From Aristolochia californica (lineage: Eukaryota; Streptophyta; Magnoliopsida; Piperales; Aristolochiaceae): DNA of 64,000 nt. Below the pieces are notes generated by a model. It was not told the DNA's origin and did no database searches. It worked only from the letters and a program-made list of their open reading frames with translations. Made by a program: the position numbers and the translations under genes. The stretch spans positions 12,617,955-12,681,954 of the forward strand of contig JARWKL010000012.1 of NCBI GenBank assembly GCA_029961685.1. Direction: 5' to 3'. Each line of letters starts with the position of its first letter. The stretch's first letter is position 1. Positions 41,654 through 50,268 of this stretch are shown here, piece after piece.

Positions 41654-42996
41654 ATGTTAAAGATGCAAATGACCTATGGATCCAAAGCTTTTAGAGAGAA
41701 TAACATACGCTGATTAAATTCTCTAGTGAACGTGCGGTTGGATATTTACCCGAGTCAAACAAGCTATTATTTTGCCCGTTTGCAAAAAGCTGACCTAACA
41801 ATCATGGATGATTGTAAAGTGATTTTTCATTCGTAACGGGCTATATTATTGTAAGAAATGACTTACGGATTGGGAGTCAACACTCAATTAAAAATCCCCC
41901 GCCTCCCCCTTTTCCCGATGATTGCAAAACTTGAGAACTAAAACCTGTAAACAGCTCACAATCCTGAAAAATCACAGACACTCTTTGGAATTATATCTCT
42001 CCACATTTGTGCATTGTGCATCTCCATTTTAGATGTACACTTTTTTATTAAATCAAAACTTTGAGTTTTCGTTCTCCATTCATGCCGTAAACAAAAAAAG
42101 GTAAATAGATCACAAAAAAATGTATATTTTAGAGTTTATATAGGGAAAAAAATTAAAACATTAAAAAATGTAAGAAATGAAAATTTATTCACACACCACA
42201 ATTGAACACAAAATTTTTGTTATCCAAGTTTGGGAAATTCCACCAGTTCAACCCTAATAACTTGAAATTTTACAAGAAAGAAAATTCTTCTAGACGTGTT
42301 TTAAAAATAGATATGCATGCTTGAAACATGTTAAAGATGCAAAGGACCTATGGATCCAAAGCGTTTAATGAGAATAATAAACACTCATTAAATTCTGCAG
42401 TGAACATGCGGCGGGATATTTACCCGAGTCAAACAAGCCATTATTTTGCCCGTTTTCAAAAAGCTTACCTAACATTCATAGATGATTGTAATGTGATTTA
42501 TTATGAGTAACGGGCTATATTTTTGTAAGAAATGACATACGGATTGGGAGTCAACAGTCAGTAAAAAATACCACGCCTCCCCGTTTTCCCAACGATTGCA
42601 AAACCTGAGATACAAAAACTAAAAAGATCTTACAATCCCTAAAAATTACAAACACTCTTAGGAATTATCTCTCCCTACATTTGTGGATTGTGCATCTCCA
42701 TTTTAGATGTACACTTTTTTCTTAAATCAAAACTTTGAGTTTTCGCTCTCCCTTCATCCCGTAAACCAAAAAAGGCAAATAGATCACAACAAAATGAAAA
42801 TTTTAGAGTTTGTGTGTGAAAAAAAATTAAAACAATAACAAATGTAAGTATAGAAAATTTACTCACACACCACAAATGAACACAAAAGTTTTGTTTTCCA
42901 AGTTTGAGAAATTCCACTAGTTCAACCCTAATTGCATGGAATTTTACAAGAAAGAGATTTCTTCTACACGTGTTTTAAAAATGGATATGCATGCTT
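41654..42996 (+). repeat. Last A-B plus approach to C of array I
   Basis: Anchors are at 41,654 (A) and 42,328 (B). The sequence then runs through a normal C-type approach (TTAGAGTTTGTGTGTG, TTGCATGGAATTTTAC, TTCTTCTACACG) and stops at GCATGCTT, exactly where the next anchor would start. Beyond this the sequence is on the opposite strand. Confidence 0.88.
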
Positions 42997-43055
42997 TAAC
43001 ATGTTTCAAGCATGCATATCCATTTTTAAAACACGTGCAGAAGAAATCTCTTTCT
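42949..43055. repeat. Inversion junction with 48-bp hairpin arms
   Basis: The left arm at 42,949-42,996 and the right arm at 43,008-43,055 are inverted copies with one mismatch (ACACGTG against GCACGTG), separated by 11 bp. The true break is between 42,996 and 42,997. The + monomer stops at GCATGCTT, and the - monomer begins at the complement of TAACATGTTTC. The CTT at 42,994-42,996 fits both partners, since the + form is GCATGCTTGAAAC and the complement of the - form is GCATCTTTAAC. Further outward the arms differ by several percent, so this is not a fresh fold-back of one molecule. Confidence 0.88.
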
Positions 43056-45442
43056 AGTAAAATTCAATGCAATTAGGGTTGAACTAGTGGAATTTCCCAA
43101 ACTTGGAAAAAACAAACTTTTGTCTTCATTTTTGGTGTGTGAATAAATTTTCATTACTTACATTTGTTTTTTTTTAATTTTTTTCACACATAAACTCTAA
43201 AATTTTCATTTTGTTGTGATCTATTTGCCTTTTTTGGTTTAAGGGATGAAGGGAGAGTGAAAAGTCAAAGTTTTGATTTAAGGAAAAAGTATACATCTAA
43301 AATAGAGATGCACAATGCACAAATGTAGGGAGAGATAATTCCAAAGAGTGTTTGTAATTTTTAGGGTTTGTAAGATCTTTTTAGTTTTTATATCACAGGT
43401 TTTCCAATCGTCGGGAAAACGGGGAGGCGGGGTATTTTTAACTGACTGTTGTCTCCCAATCCGTATGTCATTTCTTACAAAAATATAGCCCGCTACTCAT
43501 AATAAATCGCACTACAATCATATATGATTGTTAGGTCAGCTATTTGCAAACAGGGAAAATAATGGCATGTTTGACTCGGGTAAATTTCCCGCCGCACGTT
43601 CACTTCATAATTTAATGAGTGTTTGTTATTCTCATTAAAAGCTTAGGATCCATAGGTCATTTGCATCTTTAACATGTTTCAAGCATGCATATCCATTTTT
43701 AAAACACGTGTAGAAGAATTCTCTTTCTTGTAAAATTTCAAGCTATTAGGGTTGAACTAGGGGAATTTCCCAAACTTGGATAACATAAATTTTGTGTTCA
43801 ATTGTGTCGTGTGAATAAATTTTCATTACTTACATTTGTTAATGTTTTAATTTTTTCTGTGCAAAAACTCTAAAATTTACATTTTGTTGTGATCTATTTA
43901 CGTTTTTTTGTTTACGGCATTAAGGGAGAATGAAAACTTAAAGTTTTGATTTAATAAAAAAGTGTAAATCTAAAATGGAGATGCACAATGCACAAATGTA
44001 CAAAGATATAATTCCAAAGAGTGTCTATGATTTTTAAGGATCGTGACCTCTTTTCAGTTTCTAGTTCTCAGGTTTTGCAATCGTCGGGAAAAGGGGGAGG
44101 CGGGGGATTTTTAATTGAGTGTTGACTCCCAATCCGTAAGTCATTTCTTACAATAATATAGCCCGTTAGGAATGAAAAATCACTTTACAATCATCTATTA
44201 TTGATAGGTCAGCTTTTTGCAAACGGCCAAAATAATGGCTTGTTTGACTCGGGTAAACATCCCACCGCACGTTCACTAGAGAATTTAATGAGTGTATGTT
44301 ATTCTCTTTAAAAGCTTTGGATCCATAGGTCATTTGCATCTTTAACATGTTTCAAGCTTGCATATCTATTTTTAAAACACGTGTAGAAGAAATCTCTTTC
44401 TTGTAAAATTCCAAGCTATTAGGGTTGAACTAGTGGAATTTCCCAAACTTGGATAACAAAAGTTTTGTGTTAATTTTTGGTGTGTGAATAAATTTTATTT
44501 ACTTACATTTGTTATTTTTTTAAATTTTTTCCATACATAAACTCAAAAATTTTCATTTCGCTGTGATCTATTTGCCTTTTTTTCTTTACCGGATGAAGGG
44601 AGAGAGAAAAATCAAAGTTTTGATTTAAGAAAAAAGTGTACTTTTAAAATGGAGATACAAAGTGCAAAAATGTAGAGAGAGACAATTCCAAAGAGTGTCT
44701 GTAATTTTTAGGGAATTTAAGCTCTTTTTAGTTTTTATATCTCAGGTTTTGCAATTGTCGGGAAAAGGTGGAGGCGTGGTGTTTTTAACTGAGTGTTGAC
44801 CCCCAATCCGTAAGTCATTTCTTACAAAAATATAGCCCGTTACGGATGATAAATCACTTTACAATCATCTATGATTGTTAGGTAAGCTTTTTGTAAACGG
44901 GCAAAATAATGGCTAGTTTGATTCTGGTAAATATCCCACCGCACGTTCATTGAGAATTTAATGAGCGTTGATTATTCTCTTTAAAAGATTTGAGTGCATA
45001 GGTCATTTGCATCTTTAACATGTTTCAAGCATGCATATCCATTTTTAAAACACGTATAGAAGAAATTTCTTTCCTATAAAATTCCATGCAATTAGGTTTG
45101 AACTAGTGGAATTTCCCAAACTTGGAAAACAAAACTTTTGTGTTCATTTGTGGTGTGTGAATAAATTTCTATACTTACATTTGTTATTGTTTTAATTTTT
45201 TTTCACACATAAACTCTAAAATTTTATTTTGTTGTGATCTATTTGCGTTTTTTGGTTTACGGGATGAAGGGAGAGCGAAAACTCAAAGTTTTGATTTAAG
45301 AAAAAAGTGTACATCTAAAATGGAGATGCACAATGCACAAATATAGGGAGAGATAATTCCAAAGAGTGTTTGTAATTTTTAGGGTTTTTAAGATCTTTTT
45401 AGTTTTTATATCTCAGGTTTGCAATCGACGGGAAAACGGTGA
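42997..45442 (-). repeat. Satellite array II, segment left of the LTR element
   Basis: The monomers are inverted relative to array I. Their anchors read on the + strand as CATCTTTAACAT and end at 43,675 (B), 44,348 (A) and 45,021 (C). The segment from 45,022 to 45,442 is the B tail and C approach of the next monomer, cut by the retroelement. Monomer type order on the - strand is again A-B-C. This stretch is more diverged from array I than neighbouring array I units are from each other (for example AATCGCACTACAATCATATATG near 43,503). No gene is seen. Confidence 0.93.
45438..45442. repeat. Target-site duplication, left copy (GGTGA)
   Basis: GGTGA directly precedes TGTTACGG of the left LTR and matches GGTGA directly after the right LTR. 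Joining the flanks through one copy restores the G-rich box of a satellite tail (AAACGGTGAGGCGGGG, one base from the usual AAACGGGGAGGCGGGG). This confirms insertion into a B-type monomer. Confidence 0.93.
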
Positions 45443-45871
45443 TGTTACGGTCCCGGATCTGACACGTGGATTCTTTGGGAGGATCTGCAATCGGCCACGG
45501 GTTACGGGTCTTCCAGGCATTACCGTAGGGATAATAGGAAGTCATGGGGAAGACGAAAATGACGATCAAGCCAAAGGGAAACTTGATAACCCTAGAGCTC
45601 GTTGAGGAGAACTCTAAGCCTCTTTAGGCTAAATTTAACCTAATTCTTAATACTTCAATGCTTCTATTTCTCATTACTCTTACCCCTTAAATAGGGTTCA
45701 CCCGGTTAGGGTTTACAATAAAATATTCCAAAAATACCCCTATAAATAAAATATTCTAAAAATACCCCTATAAATAAAATATTCCAAAAATACCCCTATG
45801 ACCTAAAACTGAAATAAAATAAAGTAAATTAAAGAAAACACTAAAATAATAATGTTATTGCATGCATAACA
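45443..45871 (-). repeat. 3' LTR of the element (left side on + strand)
   Basis: The LTR is 429 bp, from TGTTACGG to GCATAACA. It aligns to the other LTR along its whole length with nine substitutions and one 28-bp insertion, which is an additional unit of the internal 28-bp repeat. Both ends keep the TG...CA form with a 5-bp inverted repeat (TGTTA/TAACA). Confidence 0.93.
45720..45803. repeat. 28-bp minisatellite in the LTR, three units
   Basis: Three units begin with AAAATATTCC or AAAATATTCT and contain AAAAATACCCCTAT, at 45,720-45,747, 45,748-45,775 and 45,776-45,803. The last one ends GACC. The other LTR has only two units at 47,209-47,264. The middle unit, with TTCT, is the one missing there. 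It accounts exactly for the 28-bp length difference. Confidence 0.92.
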
Positions 45872-45912
45872 TTACACCCCCCTTGGAAAACGAGCTTGTC
45901 CTCAAGCTCGGA
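45868..45912 (-). pseudogene. Remnant of polyprotein C-terminal tail
   Basis: In the - strand frame running to 45,841 the last codons before the LTR spell SELEDKLVFQGGCNV. Tails of the type LEDK..FxGGxNV directly before the 3' LTR are, from memory, common at the end of plant Ty3/gypsy polyproteins. If so, the element kept both ends of a gag-pol coding region and lost the middle. The upstream part of this frame crosses a homopolymer (poly-Lys in translation) and has no domain I can name. Confidence 0.42.
45872..45886 (-). other. Polypurine-like tract
   Basis: On the - strand the sequence before the 3' LTR reads CCAAGGGGGGTGTAA. It is G-rich but interrupted by T, so it is a weak polypurine tract. 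Its position, opposite the primer-binding site, is right. Confidence 0.6.
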
Positions 45913-45982
45913 AGTTTGTATGCCGACGTCTTCACCGGTGCTGAAGTAGCATCCGCGAAAGCTATGACGCCCCCTCTGTTTG

Positions 45983-46013
<31 letters not shown>

Positions 46014-46031
46014 TGGTGTGGGGGGGGGGGG
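45983..46031. repeat. C7-T25-GGTGT-G12 homopolymer tract
   Basis: A run of seven C, 25 T, then GGTGT and 12 G lies in the element's interior. Such tracts are prone to length change and also to sequencing or assembly error, so exact lengths should be treated with care. It falls between the tail remnant and the GC-rich interior and could mark the deletion join. Confidence 0.85.
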
Positions 46032-46098
46032 CGGTCCGAGTTAACCTGGGTTGACCCGGTTCAGGAACCCGGTCCGGCTTGCGACTCAGCAGACCGGG

Positions 46099-46135
46099 CC
46101 GATTAAATTTTCCTAAGTTAGGAAAATTTAATCGG
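46099..46135. repeat. 37-bp perfect palindrome in the retroelement
   Basis: Two 18-bp arms, beginning CCGATTAAATTTTCC, flank a single G and are perfectly complementary. It would form a strong hairpin as RNA or cruciform as DNA. Confidence 0.9.
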
Positions 46136-46307
46136 GAGTCGTCTTCTTCCTTCGGCGGCTCCCGAACTCTGCGGCCGGCGGTTCCGTTCCTCACGGCACC
46201 GACGATTACCGGCGACGTTCGTCTCCTTCCTCTCTCCCGGCACCGACGGAATCGCATGATTTTTCGGTGGCGAATCGCAGCCCGTTGGGGCTTCGCCGAC
46301 TGGATAG

Positions 46308-46333
46308 TTTCTGAGACAGAGGGGTCTCAGAAA
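46308..46333. repeat. 26-bp hairpin in the retroelement
   Basis: TTTCTGAGAC and GTCTCAGAAA form perfect 10-bp inverted arms around AGAGGG. It overlaps the end of the gag-like frame. A related but imperfect copy is at about 46,466-46,486 (TCCGAGACAGAGGGCTCTCGG). Confidence 0.85.
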
Positions 46334-46908
46334 CTTGTAAATCGTCGTTCCTCAGCCTCCCGGAATCGAGATCCCTTGCGGAAAAGTTGCTTATGGCACC
46401 GACGAACTATCCTGCTTCGCCGGTGGCGACGAGAAGCCCGCTGAGGCGTCGCCGCTTGGAATTTTTCCGAGACAGAGGGCTCTCGGGTAGTTTGCCGACG
46501 AACCCAAGGGAAGCGACTGGGTAGCCTGCTACTCCGGCGGCGAATCGCACCACTTGGAGGCGAATCGTAGCCCTTGGAGGCATATCGAAAGTTCTGCGCT
46601 TGCTCGGAGATTTCGAGTGCCGTCGGAATTTCCGGTGCAGCCATTTTTGGAATTTTGGAATCCCCAAATTCCGATGTAGTCGCCGCTGGAGTTCCTGGCC
46701 GTTGGCCTTTCTGCTCGTCCAAGGCAGCAGCTGCCTCTTCTACGCATATGCCTACGCATATGCAGGAAATTTCAGGTTGTATGACCTTTTCTGTGGGAGC
46801 ACGTGGCTCCATTGCCGAACATTCAATTGAAGCATCTAACCGTGCTCGTATTTCCTCCAATTCCTTACCCATAGCAACCCATCTTTCTTGGGATATAGAA
46901 TAACCCAT
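46327..46908 (-). pseudogene. Gag-like N-terminal open frame of the retroelement
   Basis: An open frame of 193 codons starts with ATG on the - strand ten bases after the primer-binding site core, the usual place for gag. It begins MGYSISQERWVAMGKELEEI and continues with a short acidic helix-like stretch (KELEEIRARLDASIE), as in the first part of many plant gag proteins. After about residue 60 it becomes rich in Ala, Pro, Ser and Arg without a recognisable capsid domain or zinc knuckle (CCHC). The frame ends at 46,327-46,329. The assignment to gag rests on position and weak resemblance only. It is probably not a working protein. The same frame is open upstream into the LTR to 47,058, but that start would lie before the primer site. 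Confidence 0.5.
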
Positions 46909-46917
46909 TGTGTTCCT

Positions 46918-46929
46918 GCTCTGATACCA
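46918..46929 (-). other. Primer-binding site for initiator-Met tRNA
   Basis: On the - strand this reads TGGTATCAGAGC, complementary to the 3' end of plant initiator methionine tRNA, two bases from the LTR. It is the most common primer site of plant LTR retrotransposons and fixes the orientation of the element. Confidence 0.92.
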
Positions 46930-46931
46930 GT

Positions 46932-47332
46932 TGTTACGGTCCTGGATCTGACACGTGGATTCTTTGGGAGGATCTGCAATCTGCCATGGGTTACGGGTCT
47001 TCCAGGCATTACCGTAGGGATAATGGGAAGTCATGGGGAAGACGAAAACGAAGATCAAGCCAAAGGGAAACTTGATAACCCTAGAGCTCGTTGAGGAGAA
47101 CTCTAAGCCTCTTTACGCTAAATTTAACCTAATTCTTAATACTTCAATGCTTCTATTTCTCATTACTCTTACCCCTTAAATAGGGTTCACCCGGTTAGGG
47201 TTTACAATAAAATATTCCAAAAATACCCCTATAAATAAAATATTCCAAAAATACCCCTATGACCTAAAACTGAAATAAAATAAAGTAAATTAAAGAAAAC
47301 ACTAAAATAATAATGTTATTGCGTGCATAATA
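46932..47332 (-). repeat. 5' LTR of the element (right side on + strand)
   Basis: The LTR is 401 bp. It starts TGTTACGG on the + strand and ends GCATAATA, where the partner has GCATAACA. Terminal TGTTA/TAACA inverted ends are therefore partly mutated here. It is next to the primer-binding site, which makes it the 5' LTR of a - strand element. It contains two units of a 28-bp repeat at 47,209-47,264. The segment CTTAAATAGGG at 47,175-47,185 reads CCCTATTTAAG on the element's strand, a possible core promoter, but this is only a guess. Confidence 0.92.
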
Positions 47333-47337
47333 GGTGA
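47333..47337. repeat. Target-site duplication, right copy (GGTGA)
   Basis: GGTGA follows the right LTR and is followed by GGCGGGGTATTTTTAACT of the interrupted satellite tail. It matches the left copy at 45,438-45,442 exactly. Confidence 0.93.
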
Positions 47338-50268
47338 GGCGGGGTATTTTTAACTAACTGTTGACTCCCTATCCGTATGTCATTTCTTACAAAAATATAG
47401 CCCATTCCGAATGATAAATCACATTACAATCATTTATGATTGTTAGGTCAGCTTTTTGCAAATGGGCCAAATAATGGCTTGTTTGACTCAGGTAAATATC
47501 CCGCCGCACGTTCACTTCAGAATTTAATGAGCGTTTGTTATTCTCATTAAAAGCTTTGGATCCATAGGTCATTTGTATCTTTAACTTGTTTCAAGCATGC
47601 ATATCCATTTTTAAAACACGTGTAGAAAAAATCTCTTTCTTGTAAAATTCCATGCAATTAGGGTTGAACTAATGGAATTTCCCAAACTTGGAAAAGAAAA
47701 CTTTTGTGTTCATTTGTGGTGTGTGAATAAATTTTCTATACTTACATTTGTTATTGTTTTAATTGTTTTTTACACATAAACTCTAAAATTTTCATTTTGT
47801 TGCGATCTATTTGCCTTTTTTGGTTTACGGGACGAAGGGAGAGCGAAAATTCAAAGTTTTGAGTTAGGAAAAAAGTGTACATCTAAAATGGAGATGCACA
47901 ATGCACAAATGTCGGGAGAGATAATTCCAAAGAGTGTTTGTAATTTTTAGGGTTTGTAAGATCTTTCTACTGTTTATATCTCAGGTTTTGCAATTGTTGG
48001 GAAAACGGGGAGGCGGGGTATTTTTAGCTGACTGTTGACTCCCAATCCGTATGTCATTTCTTACAAAAATATAGCCCGTTGCTCATGATAAATCACATTA
48101 CAATCATCTATGATTGTTAGGTCAGCTTTTTGCAAACGGGCAAAATAATGGCTTGTTTGACTCGGGTAAATATCCCGCCGCACGTTCACTTCAGAATTTA
48201 ATGAGCATTTGTTATTCTGATTAAAAGCTTTGGATCCATAGGTCATTTGCATCTTTAACATGTTTCAAACATGCATATCCATTTTTAAAACACGTGTAGA
48301 AGAATTCTCTTTCTTGTAAAATTTCAAGCTATTAGGGTTGAACTAGTGGAATTTCCCAAACTTGGATAACAAAAATTTTGTGTTCAATTGTGGTGTGTGA
48401 ATAAATTTTCTTTACTTACATTTGTTATTGTTTTAAATTTTTTCCATACATAAACTCAAAATTTTTCATTTTTCTGTGATCTGTTTGCGTTTTTTTGACT
48501 ACGGCATGAAGGGAGAGAGAAAACTCAAAGTTTTGGTTTAAGAAAAAAGTGTACTTTTAAAATGGAGACGCACAGTGCACAAATGTAGGGAGATAATTCC
48601 AAAGAGTATTTGTAATTTTTAGGGTTTGTAAGACCTTTTTAGGTTTTATATCTCAGGTTTTGCAATCGTCGGGAAAACGGGGAGGCGGGGTATTTTTAAC
48701 TGACTTTTGACTCCCAATCCGTATGTCATTTCTTACAAAAATATAGCCCGTTACTCATGATAAATCACATTACAATCATCTATGATTGTTAGGTCAGCTT
48801 TTTGTAAACGACCAAAATAATGGCTTGTTTGACTCGGGTAAATATCCCTCTGAACATTCACTTCAGAATTTAATGAGTGTTTGTTATTCTCATTAAAAGC
48901 TTTGGATCCATAGGTCATTTGCATCTTTAACATGTTTCAAGTATGCATATCCATTTTTAAAACACGTGTAGAAGAATTCTATTTCATGTAAAATTTCAAG
49001 CTATTAGGGTTGAACTAGTGGAATTTCCCAAACTTGGATAACAAAAATTTTGTGTTCAATTGTTGAATTTGAATAAATTTTCATTACTTACATTTGTTAA
49101 TGTTTTAATTTTTTTCCATACTTAAACTCTAAAATTTACATTTTGTTGTGAGCTATTTACCTTTTTTTGTTTACGGCATGAAGGGAGAACGAAAACTCAA
49201 AGCTTTGATTTAATAAAAAAGTGTACATCTAAAATGGAGATGCACAATGCACAAATGTAGAGAGATATAATTCCAAAGAGTGTCTGTGATTTTTAAAGAT
49301 TGTGAGCTCTTTTCAGTTTTTAGTTCTCAGGTTTTGCAATCGTCGGTAAAAGGGGGAGGCGGGGGATTTTTAATTGAGTGTTGACTCCCAATCCGTAAGT
49401 CATATCTTACAAAAATATAGCCCGTTACGAATGAAAAATAACTTTACAATCATCTATGATTGTTCGGTCAGCTTTTTTCAAACCGGCAAAATAATGGCTT
49501 GTTTGACTAGGGTAAATATCCCACCGCACGTTCACTAGAGAATTTAATGAGCGTATGTTATTCTCTTCAAAAGCTTTGGATCCAAGGGTCATTTGCATCT
49601 TTAAGATGTTTGAAGCTTGCATATCCATTTTTAAAACACGTGTAGAAGAAATCTCATTCTTGTAAAATTCCAAGTTATTAGGGTTGAACTAGTGTAATTT
49701 CCCAAACTTGGATAAAAAAAATTTTGATGTGTGAATAAATTTTCTTTACTTACATTTGTGATTGTTTTAAATTTTTTCCATACATAAACTCAAAAATTTA
49801 CATTTTTCAGTGATCTATTTGCGTTTTTTTGTTTACGGGATGAAGGGAGAGAAAAAACTCATAGTTTGGATTTAAGAAAAAAGTATACATTTAAAATGGA
49901 GACGCACAGTGCACAAATGTACAGAGAGATAATTCCAAAGAGTGACTATAATTTTTAGGGAATTTAAGCTCTTTTTAGTTTTTATATCTCTAGTTTTGCA
50001 ATCGTCGGGAAAAGGGGGAGGCGGGGTGTTTTTAACTGAGTGTTGACTCCCAATCCGTAAGTCATTTCATACAAAAATATAGCCCATTACGGACGATAAA
50101 TCACTTTACAATCATCTATGATTGGTAGGTAAGCTTTTTGTAAATGGCCAAAATAATGGCTAGTTTGATTCTGGTAAATATCCCACCGCACGTTCATTGA
50201 GAATTCAATGAGCGTTTGTTATTCTCTTTAAAATCTTTGGATCCATAGGTCATTTCCATCTTTAACAT
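47333..50268 (-). repeat. Irregular subarray with three B-type bodies in a row
   Basis: Anchors at 47,587, 48,261 and 48,933 all have B bodies (ACTTCAGAATTTAATGAG on the + strand), followed by A at 49,607 and C at 50,268. The B run breaks the A-B-C order. Their approaches are mixed. For example, the approach to 48,261 has B-type GAATTCTCTTTC but A-type CCATACATAAACTC followed by AAAATTTTTC, which suggests chimeras. Confidence 0.8.

Larger units (their letters stand above)
1..42996 (+). repeat. Satellite array I, ~673-bp monomers, direct orientation
   Basis: This is a continuous head-to-tail array of an AT-rich monomer of about 673 bp. The anchor ATGTTAAAGATGCAAATG recurs at 204, 878, 1551, 2224, 3228, 3901, 4550 and so on to 42,328, with spacing mostly 671-676 bp. 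Three monomer types can be told apart. Type A has TCTCTAGTGAACGTGCGG after the anchor and ends ATTCGTAACGGG. Type B has TCTGAAGTGAACGTGCGGCG and ends CATGAGTAACGGG. Type C has TCTCAATGAACGTGCGGTGG, then ACCAGAATCAAACTAGCC, and ends CATCCGTAACGGG. The usual order is A-B-C. There is no host gene, RNA gene or unrelated sequence in this stretch. I do not recognise the satellite as a named family. Heterochromatic or pericentromeric location is an inference. Confidence 0.97.
46032..46600. other. GC-rich interior of the retroelement
   Basis: The interior is strikingly GC-rich compared with the satellite and the LTRs. It contains loosely repeated words such as GGCGAATCG (near 46,269, 46,540 and 46,559), GGCACCGACG (near 46,194, 46,220 and 46,393) and GAGACAGAGGG (46,313 and 46,470). 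No protein domain is recognisable in any frame. It may be a captured genomic fragment or a degenerate non-coding region of the family. Confidence 0.55.
45443..47332 (-). mobile_element. Short LTR retrotransposon derivative, non-autonomous
   Basis: This 1,890-bp insertion has two direct LTRs (429 and 401 bp), a 5-bp target duplication, a tRNA-Met primer-binding site and a polypurine-like tract. The positions of the last two show that the element reads on the - strand. The interior is only 1,060 bp and codes for no recognisable protease, reverse transcriptase, RNase H or integrase. It keeps a gag-like beginning next to the primer site and, next to the polypurine tract, a peptide resembling the end of plant Ty3/gypsy polyproteins. 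A large internal deletion is the simplest reading. A short non-autonomous family is an alternative. It is much richer in GC than the satellite. The LTRs differ at nine of 401 aligned positions, so the insertion is not brand new. Confidence 0.93.

Noticed and set aside
2685..42917. Opposite-strand open frames such as those with the KFSILTFVIVIIFFHT pattern
   Set aside because: They are shadows of the AT-rich monomer approach. Hydrophobic residues come from T-rich codons and the frames vary in length from copy to copy.
1..42996. CRISPR-like regular repeats
   Set aside because: The repeat is continuous, with a 673-bp monomer and no unique spacers. It is satellite DNA.
42949..43055. Terminal inverted repeats of a DNA transposon at the 43-kb hairpin
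   Set aside because: Both arms are ordinary satellite approach sequence that continues outward for kilobases in both directions. There is no target duplication and no element between them.
45862..46903. Several overlapping frames on both strands in the retroelement interior (for example + 46,079-46,444 and + 46,574-46,903)
   Set aside because: Overlapping open frames are expected in GC-rich sequence. None shows a known domain, and the primer site fixes the sense strand as minus.
45443..47332. Two independent solo LTRs
   Set aside because: A primer-binding site and a polypurine-like tract lie at the inner borders, and a single GGTGA duplication flanks the pair, so this is one element with two LTRs.
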